From Ruminococcaceae bacterium UBA7127 (lineage in GTDB: Bacteria; Bacillota; Clostridia; Oscillospirales; Acutalibacteraceae), in the NCBI GenBank assembly GCA_002493005.1, contig DKXL01000016.1, forward strand, positions 46,872 to 110,871: a stretch of 64,000 nt of DNA, given 5' to 3'. The notes beneath the pieces were generated by a model, which worked only from the letters and a program-made list of their open reading frames with translations, was not told where the DNA came from and ran no database searches. This document shows positions 35,176-45,987 of the stretch, piece after piece; within the stretch, counting starts at the first letter, position 1; every line of letters starts with the position of its first letter. A program made the translations under genes and the position numbers.

Positions 35176-36105
35176 TTATAAATTTTTCTTAGTTTTTGCC
35201 GCAAAGCATGCCCAACCGTTATCAATATGCTCTTCAATAATATCAAAATACTTACTTACCGACTGCTTTACCTCATCTGCTCTTGTGTCAATAATACCGC
35301 TCATAATATAAACAGCGTTATCTTTCATAAAGTCATTAATTCCCTCTGACAAAAACATAATAGCGTCAGCAACAATATTTGCAAGCACAATGTCGTATTT
35401 GCCCTCAACCTTGTCGGTAAAACTGCCGCAAATTGCAGAGAATCGATCGCTCACACCGTTGATTTCAGCGTTTTCCTTTGCAGTGCGCACAGCGGTTTCA
35501 TCAATATCAACACCCACTGCGCTGTCTGCTCCGAGCAAAAGCGTTGCAATGCCGAGAATACCGCTGCCACAGCCCACATCAAGCACCTTATCTCCTCTTT
35601 TAAGATATTTTTCGCACATTTCAAGGCAGAGTCTTGTTGTTTCGTGTCCGCCTGTACCAAATGCAAGCCCCGGATCAATGTTGAGAACTTTGCGGTCGCC
35701 GGCATCATAATCATCACGCCAGCTTGGGCGAATCAAAAGGCGGGTGCCGACCTCGATAGGGTTAAAATACTTTTTCCAGTTGTTGCGCCAATCTTCCTCG
35801 GCGCAGTCAAGCAATTCAATCGAGTGTTCAATACCCTCGGCGCTGTATCTCTCTGACAAAAACGCAACCGCTTCAGCCGGAGAAACGTCCGGCTCAAGAT
35901 AAATATGAACAAAAGCCTTGCTTCTGTCCTTCTTGAGCAAATCCTCGTCAATCAAATCAATGTGTGCAATATCCTCAACCTCTTGTTCAAGCGTACGGTA
36001 ATCTTCAATATAAATTCCGTACGGCACAACAACGTTTGCAATATCGCTTGCCCTGTCAATATCTTTTGAGTTTACTGAAATTTTAATTTCTGTCCAGAGT
36101 TCCAT
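35176..36105 (-). CDS. prmA: Ribosomal protein L11 methyltransferase
   Basis: 309 residues. PrmA trimethylates lysines of L11 using S-adenosylmethionine. The N-terminal 90 residues form the L11-recognition domain. The catalytic domain shows FGTGGHETTRLCLEM, the SAM-binding loop VLDVGCGSGILGIA, GVDIDETAVRTAKENA, and LANIVADAIM, all PrmA hallmarks. It follows dnaJ by about 40 nt, the usual position in Firmicute dnaK operons. Confidence 0.96.
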   Translation of the reverse strand: MELWTEIKISVNSKDIDRASDIANVVVPYGIYIEDYRTLEQEVEDIAHIDLIDEDLLKKDRSKAFVHIYLEPDVSPAEAVAFLSERYSAEGIEHSIELLDCAEEDWRNNWKKYFNPIEVGTRLLIRPSWRDDYDAGDRKVLNIDPGLAFGTGGHETTRLCLEMCEKYLKRGDKVLDVGCGSGILGIATLLLGADSAVGVDIDETAVRTAKENAEINGVSDRFSAICGSFTDKVEGKYDIVLANIVADAIMFLSEGINDFMKDNAVYIMSGIIDTRADEVKQSVSKYFDIIEEHIDNGWACFAAKTKKNL

Positions 36106-36147
36106 TTTGACCTCTCTGCCTTTTTAAAGTTTCTTATCTAAAAACTT

Positions 36148-37287
36148 TTAATCGTTGAACATCTTTTTTAATTTATCAAAAAAGTTTCTGCGCTGTGCAT
36201 AGTTTTTGTCGCCTGTCGCACTCTCAAACTGTTTGATAATTTCCTTTTGCTTGGAGTTGAGATTCTTTGGTATCTCAACAGTAATGCGAACATACTGGTC
36301 GCCTCTGCCTCTGCCGTTGAGATGCTGAATGCCCTTGCCCTTAAGTTTAAACACATCGCCGGGCTGAGTACCCTCGTGCACGGAATACATAACCTTGCCG
36401 TCAAGAGTAGGAACAACAATTTCAGCACCCAAAGCCGCCTGTGCAAACGTAATCGGCATTTCGCACCAAACGTCATCGCCTCTGCGCTCAAACAAATGAT
36501 GAGGACGAACGCTGACATACACACGCAAATCACCCGAAGAGCCGCCGTTAGTACCTGCGTTTCCTCTGCCGCCGACGTTAAGAATCTGCTGATCCTTAAT
36601 GCCTGCCGGAATTGTTACGTCAACCGACTTTTGCTTGCGTTGCTTGCCCGAACCGCCGCACCTTTTGCACGGAGTATCAATAATTTTACCCTTGCCGTGA
36701 CAAGCGTCACAGGTGCGCTGAGTCTGCATAACACCAAACGGAGTACGCTGGTTAATAGTAACCTTTCCCGTACCGCCGCAGGCAGAACAGGTCTTTGTAT
36801 GTGTTCCCGGCTGAGCGCCTGTACCGTGACAATCGTCACAGGTAGAAACACAATTATAATTTATGGTTTTTTTGCAGCCCTTTGCTGCCTCTTCAAAAGA
36901 AATGTAAACACTTGTTTCAATGTCGCTGCCGCGCATCGGCGCATTGGGATTGTTGCCTCTTCTGCCGCCGAATCCGCCGAAAAAGCTTGAGAATATGTCG
37001 TCTAAGTCAATTCCGCCGCCAAACGGACTGCCTCCGCCTGCACCTGCACCGTAATTCGGGTCAATGCCTGCGTGACCAAACTGGTCATAGCGAGCCTTTT
37101 TCTCCTTGTCGGACAAAACCTCATAGGCAACATTTACTTCCTTCATTTTTTCTTCGCACTCTTTATCACCCGGATGTAAGTCGGGGTGATATTTTTTGGC
37201 ACATTCCCTATAAGCCTTTTTTATTTCGTCGTCACTCGCACCCTTTTGCAGTCCGAGTATTTCGTATAAATCTCTCTTTTCTGCCAT
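36148..37287 (-). CDS. dnaJ: Chaperone protein DnaJ
   Basis: 379 residues. The J-domain carries the HPD tripeptide (KKYHPDLHPGD), followed by a Gly/Phe-rich region (GAGGGSPFGGG), four zinc-binding Cys repeats (CDDCHGTG, CSACGGTG, CDACHGKG, CKRCGGSG) and the C-terminal substrate-binding domains. It stimulates DnaK ATPase and presents unfolded clients. It lies after dnaK in the hrcA operon. Confidence 0.98.
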   Translation of the reverse strand: MAEKRDLYEILGLQKGASDDEIKKAYRECAKKYHPDLHPGDKECEEKMKEVNVAYEVLSDKEKKARYDQFGHAGIDPNYGAGAGGGSPFGGGIDLDDIFSSFFGGFGGRRGNNPNAPMRGSDIETSVYISFEEAAKGCKKTINYNCVSTCDDCHGTGAQPGTHTKTCSACGGTGKVTINQRTPFGVMQTQRTCDACHGKGKIIDTPCKRCGGSGKQRKQKSVDVTIPAGIKDQQILNVGGRGNAGTNGGSSGDLRVYVSVRPHHLFERRGDDVWCEMPITFAQAALGAEIVVPTLDGKVMYSVHEGTQPGDVFKLKGKGIQHLNGRGRGDQYVRITVEIPKNLNSKQKEIIKQFESATGDKNYAQRRNFFDKLKKMFND

Positions 37288-37311
37288 AATTACTCTTCAC
37301 CCTTACACAGC

Positions 37312-37346
37312 GTTAAAAGGAGCCGCCTTGCAACAGCTCCTTTAAC
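37312..37346 (-). terminator. Hairpin between dnaK and dnaJ
   Basis: GTTAAAGGAGC pairs with GCTCCTTTTAAC across a 12-nt loop, with no long T run on the minus strand. It probably serves as a partial terminator or processing site that lowers dnaJ relative to dnaK. Confidence 0.55.
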
Positions 37347-37374
37347 CTATATTCAATCAATATTTTAGCATATA

Positions 37375-39258
<1,884 letters not shown>

Positions 39259-39280
39259 TTATTTTGTATGTTGTTTAAAA

Positions 39281-39856
39281 TTAGTCGCAGTTGGCAACCT
39301 GAACCATTGCGTGGCGAATTATCTTATCGCCGATTTTGTAGCCTGTCTGGAACACCTGTGCAAGTGTGTTCTCACCAAGACTGTCGTCGTCTATCTTTGA
39401 AATCGCATTGTGAAGATTGGGGTCAAACTCGTCGCCCTGCTTGCCGAATGATTCAATCTTAAGCTTATCAAACGACTTTGCAAGCTGATTTGAGATAAGC
39501 TCAACACCCTTCAAAATTTCGGGATCGGCATCCTTAAGACTTGAAAGGGCAATCGCCACGCTGTCGGCTACCGGAAGCAACTCAGCCACTGCCTTCGCAG
39601 TTGCATCATCATAAATTGACAGCTTTTCGTTAGCCGTGCGCTTACGATAATTGTCGTACTCTGCGGCAAGTCTCAAAAACTTTTCTTTTTGCTCCGCAAC
39701 CTCGGACTCAAGAGCCGCAATTTTTTCTGCATTTTCGTCTTTGGGCTGTTCGTCCTCTACCGTAACGTTTTCCGCTTCGGCTGTTTCTTCCTCAACCGCC
39801 TTGGTTTCTTTGGTTTCCTTAATTTCTTCGGTTTTTTCTGATTTTTTCTTTGCCAT
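39281..39856 (-). CDS. grpE: Nucleotide exchange factor GrpE
   Basis: 191 residues. An acidic, Lys/Glu-rich N-terminus (about 50 residues), a long coiled coil (IAALESEVAEQKEKFLRLAAEYDNYRKRT), and the beta domain with NPNLHNAISKI-like and LGENTLAQVFQTGYKIGDKIIRHAMVQV signatures. It releases ADP from DnaK. AAGGAGG lies just before the ATG. Confidence 0.97.
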   Translation of the reverse strand: MAKKKSEKTEEIKETKETKAVEEETAEAENVTVEDEQPKDENAEKIAALESEVAEQKEKFLRLAAEYDNYRKRTANEKLSIYDDATAKAVAELLPVADSVAIALSSLKDADPEILKGVELISNQLAKSFDKLKIESFGKQGDEFDPNLHNAISKIDDDSLGENTLAQVFQTGYKIGDKIIRHAMVQVANCD

Positions 39857-39933
39857 CTTTATCCTCCTTCAAGGATTATATTAAAACCTTATTAAAAGTT
39901 ATATTTGTTTTTCATCAGGTTTTAGTATTATAT

Positions 39934-40974
39934 TTATTGATTTGCGTTAGTGTCAATAAGCTCGCCAATAAGTCTGCTCACACAGTCGGATACACACTCA
40001 AGAATAGAAATCACTCTGCCGTAATCCATTCTGACCGGCCCCACTGCGGCAATTACGCCTGACGGATTGCCGCCAACATCATATCTGGTTGATACAATTG
40101 CACTTGACTCAAGTTCAACCCGGCTGTTTTCACGTCCTATGCTTACTGATGTATCGGGCGGAAGATTTTCAAGCAGCCTTGCCAGGTCGTGCTCATTATT
40201 CAAAAACTCAATCACTGCCCTTGCCTTAACAAAGTTGACATCGGGCATAAACAAAAGCTTTGTAACTCCCCTTGCGCAGATTCCAACTGACCTTGCGCCC
40301 TTTGCCGCCTCCATAATCGCCATCAAAACTCCCGGCATAAACAACGACAGCTCTCCAAACCTTGCCGCCGCCGTTTGAATAAACGGTCGGTTTATTGCCG
40401 CAAGACGGATTCCTGCAAAGGTTTCGTTAAGAGCCCTGTCAAACACCTCTAAAATCTCGGGTGTTATGACAAATTCACATCTGAACAGCTTGGTTTTGAT
40501 AATTCCGTTTGAAGCTATCACAACCGCCATTGCCGTGTGCAGTCCTGTCTGAACAAAGCTGATTTTGTGAATCCTGCTGTCCTCGCCGCTTGGAGTGGAA
40601 GCAACTGCCGCCAGCCCCGTAAGCTCTGACACCACCTGCGCTGCGCTTTGCAAAATACTCTCGGGCGAATCGGCACTCTCATATAGTCTCGCTTCGATAA
40701 AGTCCCTGCCGCTTTGAGAAACAGGCATAATCGTCATTATGTTGTCAACATAATATCTGTACCCCTGCCGTGTAGGGATTCTGCCCGCCGAGGTGTGCGG
40801 CTGAATAAGATAACCCTTGTTTGTGAGGTCAGCCATATCGTTGCGCACAGTTGCCGACGATACCTCAAGTCCGGTTTCATTAATCAGCGCCTTTGAACCT
40901 ATCGGCTCACCGGTTTGAATATAGCTCTCTATTATTGCCGATAAAATTTTTTCTTTTCTTGCAGCCAGCTCCAT
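39934..40974 (-). CDS. hrcA: Heat-inducible transcription repressor HrcA
   Basis: 346 residues. The winged-helix domain at the N-terminus shows IIESYIQTGEPIGSKAL and SSATVRNDMADLTNKGYLIQPHTSAGRIPT, the family signature; the rest is the GAF-like/inserted domain. HrcA binds CIRCE and represses its own operon, with GroEL as cofactor in known species. GAGGTG 5 nt before ATG 40974 supports this start. The CIRCE lies between promoter and start codon. Confidence 0.97.
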   Translation of the reverse strand: MELAARKEKILSAIIESYIQTGEPIGSKALINETGLEVSSATVRNDMADLTNKGYLIQPHTSAGRIPTRQGYRYYVDNIMTIMPVSQSGRDFIEARLYESADSPESILQSAAQVVSELTGLAAVASTPSGEDSRIHKISFVQTGLHTAMAVVIASNGIIKTKLFRCEFVITPEILEVFDRALNETFAGIRLAAINRPFIQTAAARFGELSLFMPGVLMAIMEAAKGARSVGICARGVTKLLFMPDVNFVKARAVIEFLNNEHDLARLLENLPPDTSVSIGRENSRVELESSAIVSTRYDVGGNPSGVIAAVGPVRMDYGRVISILECVSDCVSRLIGELIDTNANQ

Positions 40975-41045
40975 ACCGTTCACCTCGCTTTGATGTCGGA
41001 TTTTGCTGTACCATACTAATTTATATATATAACTCAAAATTAGTA

Positions 41046-41072
41046 TTAGCACTCTCGGTAGTCGAGTGCTAA
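41046..41072 (-). promoter_or_regulatory. CIRCE operator
   Basis: TTAGCACTC, 9 nt, GAGTGCTAA: a perfect match to the HrcA operator, immediately downstream of the -10 box. Confidence 0.98.
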
Positions 41073-41083
41073 CCGCTATATTC

Positions 41084-41112
41084 ATAATATATCCAAAGTC
41101 AGTAAAAGTCAA
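41084..41112 (-). promoter_or_regulatory. Promoter of the hrcA-grpE-dnaK-dnaJ-prmA operon
   Basis: TTGACT (41112-41107), 17 bp, TATTAT (41089-41084). Confidence 0.88.
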
Positions 41113-41163
41113 GGACTTTTTTGAAATTTTTTACATTTTCATATATTCTTCACATTCATCCGA

Positions 41164-41193
41164 TTGACAATCATTCCCCCTTTACATTATAAT
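41164..41193 (+). promoter_or_regulatory. Promoter of the small membrane protein gene
   Basis: TTGACA (41164-41169), 18 bp, TATAAT (41188-41193). Confidence 0.8.
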
Positions 41194-41233
41194 TACCTTA
41201 AATTGTAAATATATATATACGGAAGTGAATGAT

Positions 41234-41503
41234 ATGGGAGATTTTTTACAGTATTTTTATGTTTTTCTGTGGGGCGCTCTTGCTGTGCTGATGTTTTTCA
41301 CGGGATTCAAGCAGGGAGCGTTTGCATTTGTAATGTCGCTGTTCTTTGTGTTTATGACCGTTTGGTACGCTCTAAGGGCATACGCAGGACTGCCAATGTT
41401 TGAGGGAATATACGGAATTGTCTTTAGATGTGTGCTGGGCGGATTTTTGGCTTTGTTTGTAATTGTATATTTTTTAAAAAGGCGCAACAATAATCAAAAA
41501 TAA
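41234..41503 (+). CDS. Small three-helix membrane protein
   Basis: 89 residues with three hydrophobic segments (LQYFYVFLWGALAVLMFF, AFAFVMSLFFVFMTVWYAL, IVFRCVLGGFLALFVIVYFL). No family is recognised. ATG at 41234 is favoured over GTG at 41225, since GGAAG at 41221 abuts the latter. Monocistronic between a promoter and a terminator. Confidence 0.7.
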   Translation: MGDFLQYFYVFLWGALAVLMFFTGFKQGAFAFVMSLFFVFMTVWYALRAYAGLPMFEGIYGIVFRCVLGGFLALFVIVYFLKRRNNNQK

Positions 41504-41521
41504 TTCCGACAACACTTTGCG

Positions 41522-41547
41522 GCAGGGCAGTTTTGCCCTGCTTTTTT
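41522..41547 (+). terminator. Intrinsic terminator
   Basis: GCAGGGC and GCCCTGC around AGTTTT, followed by TTTTTT. Confidence 0.92.
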
Positions 41548-41611
41548 CTTTACTAAAAACTGCTGTTTAATGACAATTTGAAAAAAATATTAGAATTTAT
41601 GTAAAATATAC

Positions 41612-41640
41612 TTGACGTAATGTAACCGCAGGTGTATTAT
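41612..41640 (+). promoter_or_regulatory. Promoter of the membrane protein-Xre regulator pair
   Basis: TTGACG (41612-41617), 17 bp, TATTAT (41635-41640). Confidence 0.75.
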
Positions 41641-41700
41641 AATGGCACAGGAAGAAATTCCTGAGAATACAAATCATTAAAAATACAAAGGAGAATTATT

Positions 41701-42243
41701 ATGCAAGAAAATTTATATTGGGTGCTTGGATTTATAACAGGGTTATTAATTGTTGTCACCGCTTCAATAATCATCCTAGTTGTCGTCAAAAAGAAAAACG
41801 GCACCGACAAAGCAGTCGAATACGACGAAAGGCAGGTGCTTGCCAGAGGCACTGCATATTCAACGGCATTTTTTACCTCACTGATATATATGATACTGTG
41901 CGCAATGCTCGATGTAATGGAAATAAAATGGGCAGAGCTTAATGTACAAATGTTTTTCGGTTTGTTTTTATCCGTTACTGTATTTGCTTCTATCTGCATT
42001 TTAAAGGACGCATATTTTACAGCAAGCTCGAAAAAACTGCCGTTGATAGTTATGTTCTTGTTGGTAACAGTCATAAATCTTTTCGCTTTTATTATGAATA
42101 TTGCCGACGGCGAGTCAATGATCACAAACGGCATACTCAACGGCAATACCATAAATGCCGGAGTAGCTGTAATGTTTATAATAATCTTAATTGTTACAAT
42201 TATAAAAAGCATTATTGACAGGAAAGCGGTTGAAGAGGAATGA
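41701..42243 (+). CDS. Four-helix membrane protein paired with an Xre regulator
   Basis: 180 residues with about four transmembrane helices (VLGFITGLLIVVTASIIILV, STAFFTSLIYMILCAM, FFGLFLSVTVFASICIL, and later ones). The cytoplasmic loop EYDERQVLARG after helix 1 is typical of the small clostridial membrane proteins encoded just before a short Xre repressor. Its stop overlaps the next start (ATGA), so translation is coupled. The function is unknown; sensing the membrane state for the regulator is an inference from context. Confidence 0.75.
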   Translation: MQENLYWVLGFITGLLIVVTASIIILVVVKKKNGTDKAVEYDERQVLARGTAYSTAFFTSLIYMILCAMLDVMEIKWAELNVQMFFGLFLSVTVFASICILKDAYFTASSKKLPLIVMFLLVTVINLFAFIMNIADGESMITNGILNGNTINAGVAVMFIIILIVTIIKSIIDRKAVEEE

Positions 42244-42434
42244 AAAATTTAAAACTAAAGAGCGCAAGAGCGGCGCTTGATTTATCACAGCAGCAGCTTG
42301 CCGAAAAGGTCGGCGTGTCACGCCAAACGATAAATGCTATTGAAAAGGGCGATTACAACCCTACAATCAAACTGTGCATCTCCATCTGTAAGGAGCTGGG
42401 CAAAACTCTTGACGAATTATTCTGGGAAGCTTAA
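42240..42434 (+). CDS. Xre-family helix-turn-helix regulator (short, YozG-like)
   Basis: 64 residues consisting only of an HTH_3 domain: LSQQQLAEKVGVSRQTINAIEKGDYNPTIKLCISICKELG. It is of the minimal type that lacks an effector domain and is coupled to a membrane protein gene by a 4-base overlap. It probably autoregulates the pair and perhaps the ABC transporter starting 79 nt downstream. Confidence 0.88.
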   Translation: MKNLKLKSARAALDLSQQQLAEKVGVSRQTINAIEKGDYNPTIKLCISICKELGKTLDELFWEA

Positions 42435-42436
42435 AA

Positions 42437-42467
42437 TTTTACAAAGTGTCATTTTACAGTCACTTTA
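42437..42467 (+). promoter_or_regulatory. Candidate operator before the ABC transporter genes
   Basis: Direct repeats ATTTTACA at 42437-42444 and 42452-42459 overlap an inverted repeat AAAGTG (42444-42449)-12 nt-CACTTT (42462-42467), and a TATAAT at 42475-42480 follows. Either the downstream response regulator or the Xre protein could bind here (inference). Confidence 0.4.
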
Positions 42468-42512
42468 ACAAATTATAATTTGCCTTGCAATAAACCGAAC
42501 GGAGGAAAACTA

Positions 42513-43184
42513 ATGGAAATTTTAAAAGTTGAAAATCTCGTAAAAACATACGGTGACGGCGAAGCAAAAGTAAATGCCGTTGACGGAATTTCATTCTCGG
42601 TAAATCAAGGCGAATTTGTGGCTATTGTCGGCGCAAGCGGCAGCGGAAAATCAACGCTTCTTCATATGATTGGCGGCGTTGACAGACCCACAAGCGGCAA
42701 AATCATCATTGGCGGCAAGGATATCAGTCAAATGAACAACGACACACTTGCAATATTCCGCCGCAGACAAATCGGAATTGTCTATCAGTTCTATAACTTG
42801 ATACCGATTCTTACAGTAGAAGAAAACATCACTCTTCCCTGTGACCTTGACGGCAGCACCACAAACAAGGAAAGGCTTGACGATATTCTGACATCGTTCG
42901 GGCTCAAAGCAAGGCGCAGACATCTGCCAAACGAGCTTTCGGGCGGTCAACAGCAGAGAACCTCGATTGCAAGAGCGCTGATAAACAATCCGGCTATAAT
43001 TCTTGCCGACGAGCCAACGGGCAATCTTGACTCAAAGTCAACCGATGATATTATGAATATCTTAAAGATGTCAAACCAAGCCTACAATCAGACAATAATT
43101 ATGATTACTCATAACCTTGAAATTGCAAAGCAGGCTGACAGGATAATAACTATCCAGGACGGTAAGATTTTGAGGGAGGCGTAA
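42513..43184 (+). CDS. ABC transporter ATP-binding protein (MacB/LolD/BceA type)
   Basis: 223 residues. Walker A GASGSGKSTLLHMIGG, the Q-loop, ABC signature ELSGGQQQRTSIARAL, Walker B IILADEPTGNLDSKS and switch histidine MITHNLEIAKQADR are all intact. The pattern is that of the small ATPases that drive FtsX-fold permeases. ATG at 42513 follows GGAGG by 7 nt. It is followed after 3 nt by the permease gene, with a two-component system downstream: the arrangement of antimicrobial-peptide sensing and resistance modules. Confidence 0.93.
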   Translation: MEILKVENLVKTYGDGEAKVNAVDGISFSVNQGEFVAIVGASGSGKSTLLHMIGGVDRPTSGKIIIGGKDISQMNNDTLAIFRRRQIGIVYQFYNLIPILTVEENITLPCDLDGSTTNKERLDDILTSFGLKARRRHLPNELSGGQQQRTSIARALINNPAIILADEPTGNLDSKSTDDIMNILKMSNQAYNQTIIMITHNLEIAKQADRIITIQDGKILREA

Positions 43185-43187
43185 GTA

Positions 43188-45872
43188 ATGAAGGTTTTAA
43201 ACAAGCTTACGCTCAAAAATCTGCGCCTGAACAAAACGAGAACAATCGTCACAATAATCGGAATCCTGCTGTCAACAGCACTAATAACCGTTGTTGCGGG
43301 AATGGCAACAAGCGCCAAACAAACAATGCTTGTTTCTGAAATTGCTTGGTCTGGCGACTACGACATTGCGCTGACCGGAGTAACCGCAGATACCATAAAG
43401 GATTTAAATGCTAACCGCAATGTCAAAGATGTGTATGTCGAAGAACAGCTTGGCTGTGCGCTTTTGCCTGATGCCAAAAAAGAAAACCACCCCTATGTTA
43501 GCATAAAGGCTCTCAGCAAATCGGCATCCACAGACTGCTTCGACCTTTCGCTGAGCGAAGGCAGATTTCCTAAAAACGACAGCGAACTTGTGCTTTCGCA
43601 AACTCTTATTGATAAATCTGACAAAAAGTTTAAAATCGGCGAAAAGATTACTCTTGACGTTGGCACAAGAACCGACGACAAAGGAAACGTTATTCCGCTT
43701 GATGCGGCATACGGCACGTCAATGGAAGAGTCAGACTCACAAACAAACGAACCCATACAAGAAAAGCTCGTTGATACAAAGCGCAAAACATATACTATTG
43801 TGGGCTTTCTAAACGAAATTTTCAGCAATAATATCAGCGATAACGATTATTCCGCATGCACTACAGCATTCACACTTGCAACCGGCAATCCTGTAGCAAC
43901 CGCAACGGCAGAGCCTGTGGCTTATGTTAATCTTAAGCCCGAATGTGAAAAGGATTACCTAAAGATTACTTCACAGATTACAAATCTTACAGAGGAAGAG
44001 GTAACCATTGCAACACACGACGGAATGACTGAGGAGATGTACGAAAAAAGTGACTTTTCCGATATCGCAATCAATTACAGTGTGTTAAGATACAAAGGTT
44101 ATGCCTTAGGTGACGAAACAACAAATATGCTCTTCAGCCTTGCCGCAATCATCATTGTCATCGTTATTCTTGCAAGCGTATTTGTTATCCGCAACAGCTT
44201 TGCTATTTCAATCACCGAAAAAACAAAACTTTACGGAATGTTGGCTTCAGTCGGCACAACCGCAAAGCAAATCAAGCGAAACGTACTGTTTGAGGGCTTT
44301 TGCCTTGGAATTATCGGAATACCGCTTGGACTTCTTCTCGGCATAGGGGTAGTAGGATTGCTTGTTGTCATTCTGAATCTGTTGCTTGCCGGAATGATTA
44401 ACGGTGCATCATTCCAGTTTGGCGTACCTCTGGCGGCTCTTGTGTGTGCAGCAGTACTTTCAGCAATTACAATCTTGTTTTCAACGCTGAGCATAGCATT
44501 CAGAGCATCAAAAATTGCCCCTATTACCGCTATCAGAAGCAACAACGACATCAAAACAAGCAAAAAGAAAAAATCCTACCGTACTCCAAAGTTTATTAAA
44601 AAGCTGTACGGCACAGGCGGAGTTATAGCCTACAAAAACCTAAAGCGCAGCAAAAAGAAATATCGCACAACCGTTATTTCGATTGTAATAAGCGTAATGC
44701 TGTTTGTTGCTATTTCTTCCTTTATGGACTACGGTATGGCATTCACAAATGAATACTACGGCGGTTATAACTATAACATTATAATTTCCTCGTATGACTT
44801 AGATGAAAACCAAATTCAAGAGTGGGATAAACAAACCGCCAAAATCAATTCTCTTGGCAGCATTGAAAGCAGCATAAGTATGCTCATAACCGAAGATTTG
44901 GAGTTGATTTGCAATGACGCCCTGACCGACAATTTCTTATCATACTCCACTCATGCACCATACACAAATGAACGAAACGAAGATCTGTTGAGCATTCCGA
45001 TAATAGCCACTGACGATGATGCTTTTGAACAAATATTTAAGAATTTGAATATACCCGACAATGATGACGGAAAGGCAATTCTGTACAATTCTTTTACAGA
45101 TTATAATGGCGACAACAAAAAACAAACAGACAAAATCTTTAAGGACAGCGGAACGTTTGAATTTGAATACTATAACCATCAAGAAAATAAAGCTGATAAA
45201 AAAATAAAAGTATCAGCGTCCATAACTCAACTGCCTGACATACTTATCGGAACAGGTGCCGATTTTGAAACATGTGGAGCACTTATCGTAAATCGTCAGT
45301 GGTATAAAAACTATGTTTCCGACAGCGCAGTCAAAACCGGATATATGTGTATTAATTCCACAAGTTGTGACAAGCTTCAGGATGATATTTATGACCTCGG
45401 CTACGATAATCTGTCAGTTATGAATATAGACCAGATGATACAAACAAATAATGCAGTTATGCTGATTATGGGTATATTCATTTACGGCTTTATTGCAGTA
45501 ATCACACTTATCGGCGTTACAAATATATTCAACACCATATCGACAAATATGAGATTGCGCAGCAAAGAGTTTGCAATGCTAAAGTCAGTTGGAATGACCA
45601 AAAAAGAGTTCAACCGAATGATAAGACTTGAAAGTCTGTTCTACGGCGTAAAATCACTGCTTATAGGTATACCGCTTGGTATTCTCGGCGGCATAGGAAT
45701 CTTCTTTGCCTTTGGCGAGGGCAACCTTGCGCTTGACTTTGTGATACCGTGGAAAGCTATAATAATCAGCATAGTGTTTGTGTTTGTGGTTGTGTGGATG
45801 ATTATGAAATACTCGGTAAGCAAGGTTGGCAAACAAAACATCATTGAAACCATACGAAATGATAATATATAA
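43188..45872 (+). CDS. ABC transporter permease (FtsX/MacB-like, two FtsX domains)
   Basis: 894 residues. One N-terminal helix (TIVTIIGILLSTALITVVAGM), a large extracytoplasmic part (about 40-300), three helices (around 300-440) with MLASVGTTAKQIKRNVLFEGFCLG, a second helix after residue 490, a second external domain, then three C-terminal helices with MLKSVGMTKKEFNRMIRLESLFYG. The duplicated FtsX signature indicates a mechanotransmission-type exporter or sensor and not a classical pore. GGGAGG precedes the ATG. Confidence 0.9.
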   Translation: MKVLNKLTLKNLRLNKTRTIVTIIGILLSTALITVVAGMATSAKQTMLVSEIAWSGDYDIALTGVTADTIKDLNANRNVKDVYVEEQLGCALLPDAKKENHPYVSIKALSKSASTDCFDLSLSEGRFPKNDSELVLSQTLIDKSDKKFKIGEKITLDVGTRTDDKGNVIPLDAAYGTSMEESDSQTNEPIQEKLVDTKRKTYTIVGFLNEIFSNNISDNDYSACTTAFTLATGNPVATATAEPVAYVNLKPECEKDYLKITSQITNLTEEEVTIATHDGMTEEMYEKSDFSDIAINYSVLRYKGYALGDETTNMLFSLAAIIIVIVILASVFVIRNSFAISITEKTKLYGMLASVGTTAKQIKRNVLFEGFCLGIIGIPLGLLLGIGVVGLLVVILNLLLAGMINGASFQFGVPLAALVCAAVLSAITILFSTLSIAFRASKIAPITAIRSNNDIKTSKKKKSYRTPKFIKKLYGTGGVIAYKNLKRSKKKYRTTVISIVISVMLFVAISSFMDYGMAFTNEYYGGYNYNIIISSYDLDENQIQEWDKQTAKINSLGSIESSISMLITEDLELICNDALTDNFLSYSTHAPYTNERNEDLLSIPIIATDDDAFEQIFKNLNIPDNDDGKAILYNSFTDYNGDNKKQTDKIFKDSGTFEFEYYNHQENKADKKIKVSASITQLPDILIGTGADFETCGALIVNRQWYKNYVSDSAVKTGYMCINSTSCDKLQDDIYDLGYDNLSVMNIDQMIQTNNAVMLIMGIFIYGFIAVITLIGVTNIFNTISTNMRLRSKEFAMLKSVGMTKKEFNRMIRLESLFYGVKSLLIGIPLGILGGIGIFFAFGEGNLALDFVIPWKAIIISIVFVFVVVWMIMKYSVSKVGKQNIIETIRNDNI

Positions 45873-45891
45873 TGAAAAAGCTATCTCAGTG

Positions 45892-45922
45892 CAGTTGACA
45901 ACTGCCGCAGATGTGTTACAAT
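45892..45922 (+). promoter_or_regulatory. Internal promoter before the response regulator, with palindrome on the -35
   Basis: TTGACA (45895-45900), 16 bp, TACAAT (45917-45922). The -35 lies inside the palindrome CAGTTG-A-CAACTG (45892-45904), a candidate autoregulatory site. Confidence 0.6.
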
Positions 45923-45946
45923 AAACACAATAAAACTTTTACTTAC

Positions 45947-45975
45947 GGGCGGACTAAACTCCGCCCTGACTTTTT
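45947..45975 (+). terminator. Terminator-like hairpin in the response-regulator leader
   Basis: GGGCGGA and TCCGCCC pair over 7 bp around CTAAAC, followed by TGACTTTTTG. It lies between the internal promoter and the start codon, so it may attenuate the regulator genes or end the transporter transcript. Confidence 0.55.
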
Positions 45976-45987
45976 GCAGGTGATTTT